The notes under the pieces are model-generated. The model saw nothing but the letters and a program-made list of their open reading frames with translations. It did no database searches and was not told the DNA's origin. DNA of 21,303 nucleotides, from the IMG/VR virus record IMGVR_UViG_3300045970_000773, positions 1 through 21,303 of that record; one strand, given 5' to 3'. Origin of the DNA: a virus. This document shows, piece after piece, positions 6,211 to 14,120 of this stretch. The first letter of the stretch is position 1. Every line of letters begins with the position of its first letter. Position numbers and translations under genes: made by a program.

Positions 6211-7170
6211 TTAGGTCAGAACGTCGTCCAGCACGTAGATCGCGTCGGCGCAGATCGTGAGGACGGTGTCGAAGATGTCGACAGAGACCCAGTCGACCCG
6301 CTGGGACTGATGCGGCTCGGGCCACGTGTAGACCGCGTAGGGCTGGCCCCAGCCGGAGTACCGGTACTGAGCGAGGGCCGTCATGGTCTCGCCCGTGCCG
6401 GCGATGTTCGGGTCGACGTACAGGAGGTAGACGCTGTCGGTGCCCCAGATGCGGGAGACGGCGGCGGTCGCGCCAGGGTTGGCGCCGTTGCCGAGCGCTC
6501 CCGGGATGACCGTCTCGAGGCCCCAGATGTTCGGCGGGAGGTCGCCGTTCACGAGGAGGTTGGGCTCCGTGTACTTGCGGAGGTCGCGGATCGTCGTGTC
6601 CCGCTTCATCGACTTGGCGACGAGGGGCGGAATGACGATCGTGTTCGCCTCGTAGCCGCAGAGGAGCAGGAACGCCTCGCGGGCCACGTCGAGGTTCTTC
6701 TCGATCACGACGGCGGATGCCGCGTCCCACTTGACGGCAGGGGCGGCGTGATGCCCGGCGAGCGTGGCGTTCACGTCGAGCAGGGCCTTGACCTTCTGCT
6801 CCATCCCGAGGCGGAGGCTGTGGGTGAGGGATCCCGCGACCGCCATGGTGCTCGCGCGCGGGCCGCCGAAGAGCTGGACCTCACGGTTCACCGTGCCGTC
6901 GAGGGCGCGCCGGCTGACGCTGCCCTTCGTCCAGGTCGGCGGAGTCGAGCGCCACTGGTTCGGCTTCCCGCCGGGCCCGACCTCCGTCTTGATCTCGACG
7001 TTCATGGCGTCAGCCTTGTACGTCGGGTACTGGAAGTTGGGGGCGGTGACGTTGACGATGGGAGCGATCTTGTCCGCTACGAACCCGCCACCGGTGCCGT
7101 AGGCGACGTTCGTGTTGCGGGAATACTCGAAGTTGGGGAAGAGGTCGAGAGGCCGAATCGAGCCGCTCAT
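6211..7170 (-). CDS. Major capsid protein (HK97-fold expected)
   Basis: A 319-residue soluble protein with no signal peptide, encoded directly after the protease/scaffold and decoration genes. That is the usual place of the major capsid protein in Mu-like heads. The N-terminal 'IRPLDLFPNFEYS' leads into a region rich in strands, then a helix 'SLTHSLRLGMEQKVKALLDV', which resembles the long spine helix of the HK97 fold. Residues about 180-240 ('NTIVIPPLVAKSMKRDTTI') match the peripheral-domain pattern seen in capsid proteins. It would assemble into the icosahedral shell after scaffold removal. The stop is TAA and a hairpin follows closely. The assignment rests on order, size and fold character rather than on a short motif. 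Confidence 0.85.
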   Translation of the reverse strand: MSGSIRPLDLFPNFEYSRNTNVAYGTGGGFVADKIAPIVNVTAPNFQYPTYKADAMNVEIKTEVGPGGKPNQWRSTPPTWTKGSVSRRALDGTVNREVQLFGGPRASTMAVAGSLTHSLRLGMEQKVKALLDVNATLAGHHAAPAVKWDAASAVVIEKNLDVAREAFLLLCGYEANTIVIPPLVAKSMKRDTTIRDLRKYTEPNLLVNGDLPPNIWGLETVIPGALGNGANPGATAAVSRIWGTDSVYLLYVDPNIAGTGETMTALAQYRYSGWGQPYAVYTWPEPHQSQRVDWVSVDIFDTVLTICADAIYVLDDVLT

Positions 7171-7174
7171 CGCG

Positions 7175-7774
7175 TCACCTCACGATCGCCCAGGAGAAGG
7201 TGGACGTGTCGGACGCGGTGCCGACCACGGTGAAGGAGACCCCCGGGGTGATGGTCCCGACGCCGAAGTGGCCCGGGGTCCCGGCGGAGACGAGGCGGGT
7301 GAGGAGGATCGCGTCGTTCGCGGCGACCAGCGCGTTGGTGATGACGACCGGGGTCGTTCCGTTGAGCGTCCCGGTCCCCTTCGCCATGACGTTGACGGTG
7401 GCGGCAGAGGAGCCCTTCTTGCCGAGGCGGAGGGAGCCGAGCTCGCCGACGGCGCCACCGCGGATGACCTGGCCGAGGACGGCGTAGGTTCCCGTCGCGG
7501 TGACGGCCCGTCCGGAGGCGTCGGACATCACGTACGCCCCGTTCGCGACCGTGTCCCCGAGGAGGATCAGGACGACCCCGTCGATGGTCATCTCGAGGGT
7601 CTCGTTGATGATGCCGGCGTAGGAGATGACGCCGTCCGCGTCCTCGCCCGCGCCGCAGACGACCGCGTAGTCGCGATCGGTGTCGAACTTGACGAAGACG
7701 TTGCTGTTCGTGATCGCCGCGGTGAGCTTGACCGTCAGGCTCTCGCCGGGCTTGTTGTCGAGGAGGCGCGCCAT
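7175..7774 (-). CDS. Head decoration / capsid cement protein
   Basis: A 199-residue beta-rich protein. Residues about 40-95 ('AVVCGAGEDADGVISYAGII', 'IDGVVLILLGDTVANGAYVM') form the compact barrel typical of capsid cement proteins of the DUF2190 type. A second beta segment follows (about 120-199; 'TNALVAANDAILLTRLVSAG', ending DTSTFSWAIVR), of a type often fused to such proteins in environmental phages. Cement proteins bind the outside of the expanded capsid and stabilise it. The gene lies between protease/scaffold and capsid genes: one base after the protease stop and 4 nt before the capsid start. The C-terminal domain could also be a receptor-like or immunoglobulin-like appendage. Confidence 0.82.
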   Translation of the reverse strand: MARLLDNKPGESLTVKLTAAITNSNVFVKFDTDRDYAVVCGAGEDADGVISYAGIINETLEMTIDGVVLILLGDTVANGAYVMSDASGRAVTATGTYAVLGQVIRGGAVGELGSLRLGKKGSSAATVNVMAKGTGTLNGTTPVVITNALVAANDAILLTRLVSAGTPGHFGVGTITPGVSFTVVGTASDTSTFSWAIVR

Positions 7775-7775
7775 G

Positions 7776-8288
7776 TCAGGCCCCCTTCTTGGTCAGCCGC
7801 TCGGCAGCGGCGAAGACGGTGATTCCCTCGGCCGCGGCGAGAGCCTTGGCGGAGGCGATCAGCTGGTCGTTGACGTTGGGGTCGGAGAGGTCGGCGCCTC
7901 CGTAGGAGCCAGCCTCGAGCGGCGCGTTCCCGCCGAAGTCGAGCACGGGCGCGACCGGAGCGACGCGGGGGGCGTTCGCGACGAACGCGCTGAAGGCCTC
8001 GAAGTCGGCCGCGGCGAGCTTGAGCGCCTGGTCTCGCTGCCCGACGGTGACCTTCCCGGCGCGGACGGCAGCCTCGACGGCGTCGGCAGCGGCCTTGACC
8101 TTGTGCTCGGCCTCGAGACGCTTGCTGACGATCCGCTCGACCAGGTCGGTGGTCGCGGTCGTGACGGCCTCGACGCTGGCGGACTGAGGCGGGGCCTTCA
8201 GCTTCGCCGCGACGGCCGCGTTGATCTGCTCTTCGGTCGCGTCTGCGGCGAGGCCGAGGAGCGCCATGTTTTCCGGGGAGACTTTCAT
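7776..8288 (-). CDS. Nested scaffold protein from an internal start in the protease gene
   Basis: In-frame internal initiation at ATG 8288 (Met198 of the protease) would give a 170-residue helical protein starting MKVSPENMALLGLAADATEE, exactly the scaffold half. An AAAGGAG site lies six bases upstream of this ATG, better than most in the window, and it interrupts otherwise GC-rich coding sequence. Mu and lambda both make their scaffolds (Z and Nu3) from starts nested in their protease genes, so this is a known arrangement. Scaffold guides capsid assembly and is then degraded. Internal initiation is inferred from the ribosome site and domain boundary. Confidence 0.7.
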   Translation of the reverse strand: MKVSPENMALLGLAADATEEQINAAVAAKLKAPPQSASVEAVTTATTDLVERIVSKRLEAEHKVKAAADAVEAAVRAGKVTVGQRDQALKLAAADFEAFSAFVANAPRVAPVAPVLDFGGNAPLEAGSYGGADLSDPNVNDQLIASAKALAAAEGITVFAAAERLTKKGA

Positions 8289-8879
8289 CTCCAGCTCCTT
8301 TCGATCGCTCGCCGGGGAGGGCGAGACGTGGTTACTGGGTGTGGGGGTGGTCCCCCGTGATGCAGCCACGGCGAGTCTCACCATGGCCGGGACGTTGGTC
8401 AGTGCTCCGCCACAGATCTCGTTCGGCTGCAGGACCTGCCTGCCGTTCACGAGCTTCGGCTTGCCGTCCTGGTCGGTGATCTCGGAGGCGTAGAACTCGG
8501 GGGAGAAGTACGACCACTCGGGCGGCTCCTGCTTGATGGAGGCCCGCGCCGCGTCGTTCCACTTGACGATGCCCATGACACCCTCGGGAGCGAGCTCGAA
8601 GCGGACGGGAACCCCGGCGCGAGGCCCGAAGCAGTTGTGCCCGTAGTTCACCCAGATCTCCTCGCCTCCGGCAAGAGCGCCGTTCGCGAGGTCGACCATC
8701 TTCTGAGCGTTCTGGGGGGTGACCTCGAACTGGCGGTAGTCCTCTTCGTCCATCTCGGGCATCCCGAGCGGGAACCAGAGGAACCGGGCGCCGGAGCCGT
8801 CCGGGAGGACGCTGGCGAGGTGGACGTCCGGCTTGATCCGGATCGCCGTGCCGTTGACCTTGATGCGCTCGGTCGCCAT
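7776..8879 (-). CDS. Prohead protease-scaffold fusion, Mu gpI-like
   Basis: A 367-residue protein. Residues 1-175 form the maturation protease domain of the Mu I family, recognised by 'NPxx'-type segments such as 'WVNYGHN', 'EWSYFSPEFYA' and 'ICGGALTNVPAM', which are conserved in gpI-like proteases. A Pro/Ser/Thr linker (TTPTPSNHVSPSPASD) leads to a helical, Ala/Glu/Lys-rich scaffold domain from residue 198 onward (EEQINAAVAAKLK, VERIVSKRLEAEHKVKAAAD). The protease cleaves scaffold, and often itself, during prohead maturation. ATG 8879 opens the gene after a 67-base gap. The scaffold half is probably also made alone from an internal start, as with Mu Z. Confidence 0.88.
   Translation of the reverse strand: MATERIKVNGTAIRIKPDVHLASVLPDGSGARFLWFPLGMPEMDEEDYRQFEVTPQNAQKMVDLANGALAGGEEIWVNYGHNCFGPRAGVPVRFELAPEGVMGIVKWNDAARASIKQEPPEWSYFSPEFYASEITDQDGKPKLVNGRQVLQPNEICGGALTNVPAMVRLAVAASRGTTPTPSNHVSPSPASDRKELEMKVSPENMALLGLAADATEEQINAAVAAKLKAPPQSASVEAVTTATTDLVERIVSKRLEAEHKVKAAADAVEAAVRAGKVTVGQRDQALKLAAADFEAFSAFVANAPRVAPVAPVLDFGGNAPLEAGSYGGADLSDPNVNDQLIASAKALAAAEGITVFAAAERLTKKGA
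8295..8301 (-). promoter_or_regulatory. Internal Shine-Dalgarno site for the nested scaffold start
   Basis: AAAGGAG on the coding strand, six bases before ATG 8288. It is almost a full match to the 16S anti-SD partner, lies inside an open gene, and coincides with the border between the Pro/Ser linker and the scaffold helices. It supports separate production of scaffold. Confidence 0.65.
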
Positions 8880-8923
8880 GACGCGAGCGTGGGGGGAGAC
8901 TACCGGGTGAGGCTAGGGGGTCT

Positions 8924-8939
8924 GCACCGCCGACGGTGC
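8924..8939 (-). terminator. Short perfect hairpin in the gap before the protease gene
   Basis: Arms GCACCG and CGGTGC form a perfect 6-bp stem with a four-base loop. The hairpin starts seven bases after the TGA of the 69-aa gene, in the 67-base gap before the protease ATG. There is no T-run after it. It shares its position relative to the stop with the two other hairpins in this block, so a 3'-end or processing function is possible. The stem is short, so chance is not excluded. Confidence 0.35.
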
Positions 8940-8946
8940 GAAGGGG

Positions 8947-9156
8947 TCAGGCTGGGGAGGTGTGGGCGGGCTGGAACTCGGCTGCCTTCGCCTGCTCGAC
9001 TTCGGCGACGAGGTCGGGGGCCGGATCTTCATGGAACGACTTCACGAACAACTCCCGCCCACCAAGCCGAAGCACATCTTGCCGGAGCCTACGGTCGAAA
9101 TCAGGACCGAGGGGGATCTCGTCGGGCTCGTTGTCGATGACGATCGGCATGCTCAC
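8947..9156 (-). CDS. Small acidic protein downstream of the MuF fusion, function unknown
   Basis: A 69-residue protein from GTG 9156, which overlaps the MuF stop by four bases (GTGA). An ATG at 9150 is an alternative giving 67 residues. Neither start has a good ribosome site, so translation probably depends on coupling. The N-terminal part is acidic (VIDNEPDEIPLGPDFD), followed by 'RRLRQDVLRLGGRELFVKSF' and an acidic helix (PDLVAEVEQAKAAEF). There is no membrane segment. Its tight linkage to a MuF protein with an extra C-terminal domain leaves open an immunity or chaperone role, but a plain structural accessory protein is equally possible. Confidence 0.68.
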   Translation of the reverse strand: MSMPIVIDNEPDEIPLGPDFDRRLRQDVLRLGGRELFVKSFHEDPAPDLVAEVEQAKAAEFQPAHTSPA

Positions 9157-10598
9157 GGGTCGATTATCCCATACGGAACGCCAAGCCTCGCCGCTACCAA
9201 CCGGGCGAGCTGCCAACCCCACTCGGTTCGGAAGAGCGCCGTGGCCGTCGCGACATCTTCCGGGGACGATCGGGAACGGATCCACTCGCGGAACGAGATC
9301 GCCCAGGGACTTCCATCCAAATCGACCTCGGCCAGCGCCTTGGTGAGTTCTACCGTGGGAGGGTCCGGCCATCCAGAGACCGGTCTGGTCGCTACGGAGA
9401 GGACCGCTGTGCCCTCCCGGTTCCCGAGCGCGGCCACGTACCGGAGGCGGCTGGCCTGGGCCAGGACGAAATCCCCTTCGTGAGCCCCGCGGGTCGCGTT
9501 GAACCGCGCCAGCGTGAGCGGCCCGCCTCCGGGATGATTGTGGACGAATCCCATGTCCACCAATCCAGGCAGGTCTGCCGCTGCAATTTCGATGAGGTAG
9601 GGCCGTCGGGCGATGCCGACGAACCGGCGGACCTCGCGTCCGTCGATCCCGACGACGACCCCCTCCTCGTGATCCGATACTGAGGCCAACCCCTCCGCGA
9701 TCCCCCTCATGTGGTCTCTCCAAGCGCCGGGCGAGAGCCGGGGCGGAGTGCCGGACGGAGGGGAGGGAAGATCAGGGGCCGACATCGAAGTCCGATTCTC
9801 CCCCATCCGGTCCGAAGGCTCCATGGCCGAGACGTTCGCCAGCGACCGCGGCACCGTCTCCAGCACCCGGTCCGCGTTGAAGCCCTTGGGTGGGGCCCCG
9901 AGGATCTTCCCGTCCGGCATCTCGATCATCGGGATGTCGGAGCCGTTCATGACCTTGTGCCCGCCGTCAGCGACGTCCTGAGCGTCCATCGCGATGCACG
10001 AACAGCGGCAGGAATACCCGAGGGGAGGAAGGTATCTCCTCGAGATCGGGTCGTCCTTCCGGAAGACGCGTCCGTCGAGGGCGGCGTGTGCCGGCCTGGT
10101 CCGTGCGTCGTGAATCGCCGAGTACATCCAGAACGGCGAGGAACGGACCTCGTCCGCCGCGAACATCGAGGCGTAGCGGCCCCCCGCGTAGGCGGTCTGC
10201 ATGTTCGTCCGGAAGACCATGTCGCGGTACCAGGGAGCGTCCGCCCCGGCCTTTCCGTACTTGTTCGCCAGGCCGTCCCAGGCGTCCGCGCGCCACTGCC
10301 GGATCGTCTTCCCCTCGAGGATCGCGTCGCGAATCGACAGGAGCACTTCCGTCCGCGCCCGATCGTCCCAGAGGCGGGCGACCGTGAAAGCCGAGAGCTT
10401 CTCCTCGTCGGAGAGCGCCTCGAAGACGTCCTTCGGCAGGACGTTGCCCGCCTTCGCCATCCACCGATCGACCGCGTCCTTCGTGATCGGCCAGGAGGCC
10501 CATTTGTCGCCGTACGGGTCCTCAGCCCCGCCCCGGATGAGGCGGAGGTGGGGCTTCCTGACGGCGAGGGCCGTGGCCCGCTGGAAGGCGAGCCTCAC
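9153..10598 (-). CDS. MuF-type minor head protein with extra C-terminal HxHP domain
   Basis: A 481-residue protein starting at GTG 10598 (GTGA overlap with the portal stop). Residues about 85-205 are the MuF/SPP1 gp7 head-morphogenesis domain: 'WYRDMVFRTNMQTAYAGGRY', 'HDARTRPAHAALDGRVF' and the Cys pair in 'LGYSCRCSC'. A Pro/Ser-rich linker (about 258-295) separates a further domain of about 185 residues. That domain contains 'DMGFVHNHPGGGPLTLARFN', with His353 and His355, in the strand-helix setting of JAB/MPN-type metallopeptidases, though the usual downstream Ser and Asp are not clearly kept. MuF proteins sit on or inside the portal and can enter the cell with DNA. Fusions to toxin or enzyme domains are known for this family. 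The activity of this tail domain is not established. Confidence 0.85.
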   Translation of the reverse strand: MRLAFQRATALAVRKPHLRLIRGGAEDPYGDKWASWPITKDAVDRWMAKAGNVLPKDVFEALSDEEKLSAFTVARLWDDRARTEVLLSIRDAILEGKTIRQWRADAWDGLANKYGKAGADAPWYRDMVFRTNMQTAYAGGRYASMFAADEVRSSPFWMYSAIHDARTRPAHAALDGRVFRKDDPISRRYLPPLGYSCRCSCIAMDAQDVADGGHKVMNGSDIPMIEMPDGKILGAPPKGFNADRVLETVPRSLANVSAMEPSDRMGENRTSMSAPDLPSPPSGTPPRLSPGAWRDHMRGIAEGLASVSDHEEGVVVGIDGREVRRFVGIARRPYLIEIAAADLPGLVDMGFVHNHPGGGPLTLARFNATRGAHEGDFVLAQASRLRYVAALGNREGTAVLSVATRPVSGWPDPPTVELTKALAEVDLDGSPWAISFREWIRSRSSPEDVATATALFRTEWGWQLARLVAARLGVPYGIIDP

Positions 10599-12319
10599 GC
10601 CGGCTTGCGCTCCCGCGTGAATCCCCGCATGACGCCCTCGTACTGCACCGCGGCCAGGAGGTCGAGGAGCTCCGGCGAGTCGAGGGGCATCCCCGCGCGC
10701 TGCAGAACCCGGTGGAAGAGCTGCTCGAGCGAGGCGCCCTCCGCCTGGGCCTGGTTGATGATCCCTCGATACGGCGCGAGGATCTCCTCCCCGGCCTTGT
10801 CGGCGCGCCGCAGGGCCCAGGCCTCAAGCCGCTCAAGCTCGACCGCGGGGTCGTCCTTCGCCCTGGCTCTCGAGGCGGCCTGCTTGCCCGCGGGCTCCGG
10901 GGGCTCCTGCATGTCCTCGGGGTCCGGCATCTCGCCCGGGGCCTCGGGGGGCTCGGTCTTGTCCTCGGGGTCCGGCGGAGGGGCACCAGGAGGCACGATG
11001 ATCGGGACCGGCGGAGGCGCCTTCTTCAGCGTCGGCTCGTCGCCCTCGGGTACCGGGATCCCGCCCTCCTCGTTGATGACGCTCAGCGGGATCGCCTCGC
11101 CCCCGCCGGCTTCCACGAGCGCCTTGATCGCGGTGGCGAACTCGAGGAGGCTCGGCTTCGGCTTCGTGTAGAAGACGAGTTCGGGGGTGTGCTTGGCCGC
11201 GATCTCCGGGCCGTACGCCCTCGAGACGAGCGGCACGAGGAACTGTTCCCGGAGGCACGTGGCGATGCGCTTCGCGCGGGACTCCGCCTTCTCGAGGACG
11301 ACGTCCTGGTGAACGCTCGCGCTCGACTTCGAGCCCGTGTTCTTCTCGACGTCGGACGTCTGCGTCGAGCCGAGGATCAGCTTCGAGGCCTCCCGGTTCG
11401 TCCAGTCGAGCATGTCCCTGTGCGGCATGTCGCCCGCGGACACGAGCTTGCTGAAGAACTCGGCCTTCGCCCCCTCGGGCAGAACGAGCCAGAGCGCGGA
11501 GCCCGGGTCCTGAAAGGTCGAGATGAGCTGGTCCCGAGTCTGGAGGTCGCCCTTCGGGTACCAACCGACTCTTGGCGGCTCCCCGTAGCGCTCGACGGCC
11601 CTGCTCCACCACTCCGGCCCGTAGACGTGGATCATGAAGTACGGCAGGAGGCGGATGAGGCTGCCCCAGCGGCCCGGGTCCGGGATGTGCCGGTCGGGCG
11701 CGAAGACGACGAGGCCCGGCTGTAGATCCTCGATCGGGACCGCGCTGTTGAAGTCCTTCGTCGCCTGGACGAGCAGCCGCGTCCCGTTCACTTCGAGACG
11801 GAACCGATGCGGCGAGACGCGCTCGATGCCGGCGATGCGCTCGCGCTTCCCGTCTGGCTCCATCCAGTACTGGAAGGCCCCGACGCCGGTCCAGTAGCCC
11901 GTCATCAGGGCAGCCGCGGCGGATCCGAGGTGCGCGGCCGGGCCGATGAGCACGTCGCCGCAGTAGGAAGCCACGTCCGCAGCGAGCGCAGCGTCGCCGG
12001 TCTTCTTCTGGGAGCGCGAGCGCAGCGAGGCCGGGCACGCGAGGGCTTCCGCCCTGGCGCCCGACACCATCGTCTCCGCCCGGTCGATCTCGGCCTCCAG
12101 GTGGGGCCAGCCCGGTCTCATCCGGTTGACGTACCAGCTCCACAGGTAGCGCGGGTCGCCCTGGCCCGCCTGCATGAGGGCGCCGGAGAGGGCTTCTTCC
12201 GTGGACGCGACAGCGAGGGCCCACCATCGGTCCTGGACGTCGCGGTTGACCGTCGGCCCGGTAGGAGGCGGAAGCGGCGGCGGCGTCTTGGCCGCGCGGA
12301 AGGGATTCCACAGTTTCAT
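10595..12319 (-). CDS. Portal protein, Mu gp29-like (DUF935)
   Basis: A 574-residue protein starting MKLWNPFRAAKTPPPLPPPT. Portal proteins form the dodecameric ring at one capsid vertex through which DNA is packaged and ejected. The DUF935/gp29 pattern is visible in 'IAGIERVSPHRFRLE', 'ERYGEPPRVGWYPKGD', 'LPEGAKAEFF', 'NREASKLILGSTQTSD' and 'VHQDVVLEKAESRAKRIA'. Residues about 425-480 are a Pro/Glu/Asp-rich, probably disordered insert (PPDPEDKTEPPEAPGEMPDP). A C-terminal helical region follows, with 'GEEILAPYRGIINQAQAEGA', typical of the family. ATG 12319 overlaps the terminase stop by four bases, and the MuF gene overlaps its own stop, the standard terL-portal-MuF order. Confidence 0.92.
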   Translation of the reverse strand: MKLWNPFRAAKTPPPLPPPTGPTVNRDVQDRWWALAVASTEEALSGALMQAGQGDPRYLWSWYVNRMRPGWPHLEAEIDRAETMVSGARAEALACPASLRSRSQKKTGDAALAADVASYCGDVLIGPAAHLGSAAAALMTGYWTGVGAFQYWMEPDGKRERIAGIERVSPHRFRLEVNGTRLLVQATKDFNSAVPIEDLQPGLVVFAPDRHIPDPGRWGSLIRLLPYFMIHVYGPEWWSRAVERYGEPPRVGWYPKGDLQTRDQLISTFQDPGSALWLVLPEGAKAEFFSKLVSAGDMPHRDMLDWTNREASKLILGSTQTSDVEKNTGSKSSASVHQDVVLEKAESRAKRIATCLREQFLVPLVSRAYGPEIAAKHTPELVFYTKPKPSLLEFATAIKALVEAGGGEAIPLSVINEEGGIPVPEGDEPTLKKAPPPVPIIVPPGAPPPDPEDKTEPPEAPGEMPDPEDMQEPPEPAGKQAASRARAKDDPAVELERLEAWALRRADKAGEEILAPYRGIINQAQAEGASLEQLFHRVLQRAGMPLDSPELLDLLAAVQYEGVMRGFTRERKPA

Positions 12320-13707
12320 CGGAGCCCCGCAAGACGGCCGCCTCGGGCCGCGTGGTAGGAGCCGGCGGCGATGGCGCCGGGCTGTAGGGCCATGGGCGAG
12401 GGCGTGACCCCGACCACGGCCAGGGCGAGCGCGTCGCCACGGTCGGGCGAGCGCCCGAGCCGTTTCTTGATGTCGTCCTTCGCTTCGAGCTTGATCCGGC
12501 CCTTCGAGTCGAAGCTGTACTTCACGTTGCAGAGGTCTGCGGCGAGCCGGGCGTCAGTCGGGATCCCGAGGCGGCCCGCGGCAAGGGCCTCGCGCATCCC
12601 CCACCACAGCTCAGAGCGCCGGTTGACGAACTTCTCTGGGTCCAGCGCGGACTCGCCGAAGTTGATCCCCTCGACGGGGAACGACTGCTCCGCCAACCGA
12701 TCGGTCACGCCCCCGCCCAGGCCCGTGTCGTCGACGAAGGTCCGGCGCGCGTTGATGAAGCGAAGGTGTCCGGCCGTCGCCATGAGGTCCTGTCCGACCC
12801 GCACGATTGCGGGGGCCACGTTGCCGGCCTCGTCGATCGTGTACGTCACGGTCTCGTCCGTGCCGAAGCGGGCAACGTCACATCCGGCGGTCGCGGGGCG
12901 ACCGAGAGGCTCCATCCATCGGGACTGTGCGGCCTCGACGAGGGAGACGGGGATGAGGACGTCGGAGCCCGCCTCCGGCCAGCGGCCGAGCACACGAGCG
13001 CGGTAGAGGGCGGAGTCTCGGCCGCCGTAAGCCTCGAGTCGTTCGGCTACCCACTCGCGCGAGGGAGCTCCCGGGATGACGATCCGCCCCTCGACGACGT
13101 TCGGGTGATTCTCGACGCTGATCTCGACGACGTTCCAGCTTCCCGAGTCACAGACCTGCTTGAAGCGCGAGGAGGGGTCCGTCGGGTTGCCGATCGCCAG
13201 GAAACGGTCTTTTGGACCTACTGCGAGCGCCTCTGCGGCGTCCCAGATCTCCGGGTCTATCCCGGTAGCCTCGTCGAGGACGATGAGCATCTCGGGGGCG
13301 TGGATGCCCTGGAATCGCGTCGGGTCGTCAGTCGAGATTCCGATCGCGAACCAGTCGGGCGCCATCTCGAGGTGCGTTGACATCAGGCGTCCGCCGAAAG
13401 GCTGCTTCGAGCGCGCGTAGGCACCCGCGATCTCGCGCCAGAGCACTTCCTCGACCTGTCGCCACGTCGGCGCAGTCGTGATGACCTTCGATCCCGGCCG
13501 CGTCCCGAGGAACCACAGCGCGAGACAGGACGCGACGTACGACTTCCCGACGCCGTGTCCCGCGGGCGCAGCGGTGCGCCTGTTGTCCCGCACGGACTCA
13601 CAGACGCGGACCTGATCTGGGGTGAGCGTGCCGCCGAGTACCTTCGGGATGAAGAAGAGCGGGTCTGCCTTCGCCTTCAGGCCTGCGGCCCGCGCTGCCG
13701 GCGTCAT
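12316..13707 (-). CDS. terL: Terminase large subunit
   Basis: A 463-residue DNA packaging motor with ATPase and nuclease halves. The ATPase part has Walker A 'GHGVGKS' (50-56), Walker B and catalytic Glu in 'LIVLDEATG' (141-149), and the coupling motif 'AIGNPTD' (171-177). The RNase H-like nuclease part has 'GCDVARFGTDE' with Asp277, 'FVDDTGLGGG' with Asp326/327, and 'PDRGDALALA' with Asp422/425, the three acidic positions that bind metal. The start at ATG 13707 overlaps the small-terminase stop (ATGA). It translocates DNA into proheads via the portal encoded next and cuts concatemers. All key residues appear intact. Confidence 0.96.
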   Translation of the reverse strand: MTPAARAAGLKAKADPLFFIPKVLGGTLTPDQVRVCESVRDNRRTAAPAGHGVGKSYVASCLALWFLGTRPGSKVITTAPTWRQVEEVLWREIAGAYARSKQPFGGRLMSTHLEMAPDWFAIGISTDDPTRFQGIHAPEMLIVLDEATGIDPEIWDAAEALAVGPKDRFLAIGNPTDPSSRFKQVCDSGSWNVVEISVENHPNVVEGRIVIPGAPSREWVAERLEAYGGRDSALYRARVLGRWPEAGSDVLIPVSLVEAAQSRWMEPLGRPATAGCDVARFGTDETVTYTIDEAGNVAPAIVRVGQDLMATAGHLRFINARRTFVDDTGLGGGVTDRLAEQSFPVEGINFGESALDPEKFVNRRSELWWGMREALAAGRLGIPTDARLAADLCNVKYSFDSKGRIKLEAKDDIKKRLGRSPDRGDALALAVVGVTPSPMALQPGAIAAGSYHAARGGRLAGLR

Positions 13708-14102
13708 TCCGGCTCCTCTGCTACCAGCATCGAGAAGAACCCGGCGACGTCCTGGACGCTCAGGTTCAGGTCGGTCGTGTTCTTGACCTTGCCCTCTGTG
13801 CGGTCGGCAATCTCGGAGGCGGCGGGCGGAGTGCCGAGAAGCCACATTCGCGCCGCCGCGACGTACGGCATCAGGAGCGGGCGCTTGCCCCATGCCGCCG
13901 GCTTCTCTCCGCGGGCGATCTGCTCGATTTCGCTCGGCTCGAACTTGGCCCCGAGAATCGCGTAGGCCTGGGAGAGCGGGACGAAGCCCTTGGGCCGGCC
14001 GGCCGGGCACCCTGGGTTCGCCCGAGGTCCCCCGAACTGGGTCTCCTTCGGGGGCGCAACGCCGCTCCTTGGCGACACAGCCGGTTTTTGCGGCTTCTCC
14101 AC
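13704..14102 (-). CDS. Probable terminase small subunit (DUF5681-like N-terminus)
   Basis: A 132-residue protein starting at GTG 14102, immediately upstream of and overlapping terL. The N-terminal basic, Pro/Gly-rich part contains 'GGPRANPGCPAGRPKGF', like the 'NPAGRPKG' motif of DUF5681 proteins, which often precede phage terminases. A helical region follows (LSQAYAILGAKFEPSEIEQI, MPYVAAARMWLLG, ASEIADRTEGKVKNT) with helix-turn-helix character, then an acidic C-terminus (MLVAEEPE). Small terminases recognise packaging sites and regulate TerL. The assignment relies on position and the basic motif. The GGAGG site is only one base from the GTG, so the true start may be slightly downstream. Confidence 0.72.
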   Translation of the reverse strand: MEKPQKPAVSPRSGVAPPKETQFGGPRANPGCPAGRPKGFVPLSQAYAILGAKFEPSEIEQIARGEKPAAWGKRPLLMPYVAAARMWLLGTPPAASEIADRTEGKVKNTTDLNLSVQDVAGFFSMLVAEEPE

Positions 14103-14120
14103 GCCTCCCAGGGTTAGGCG

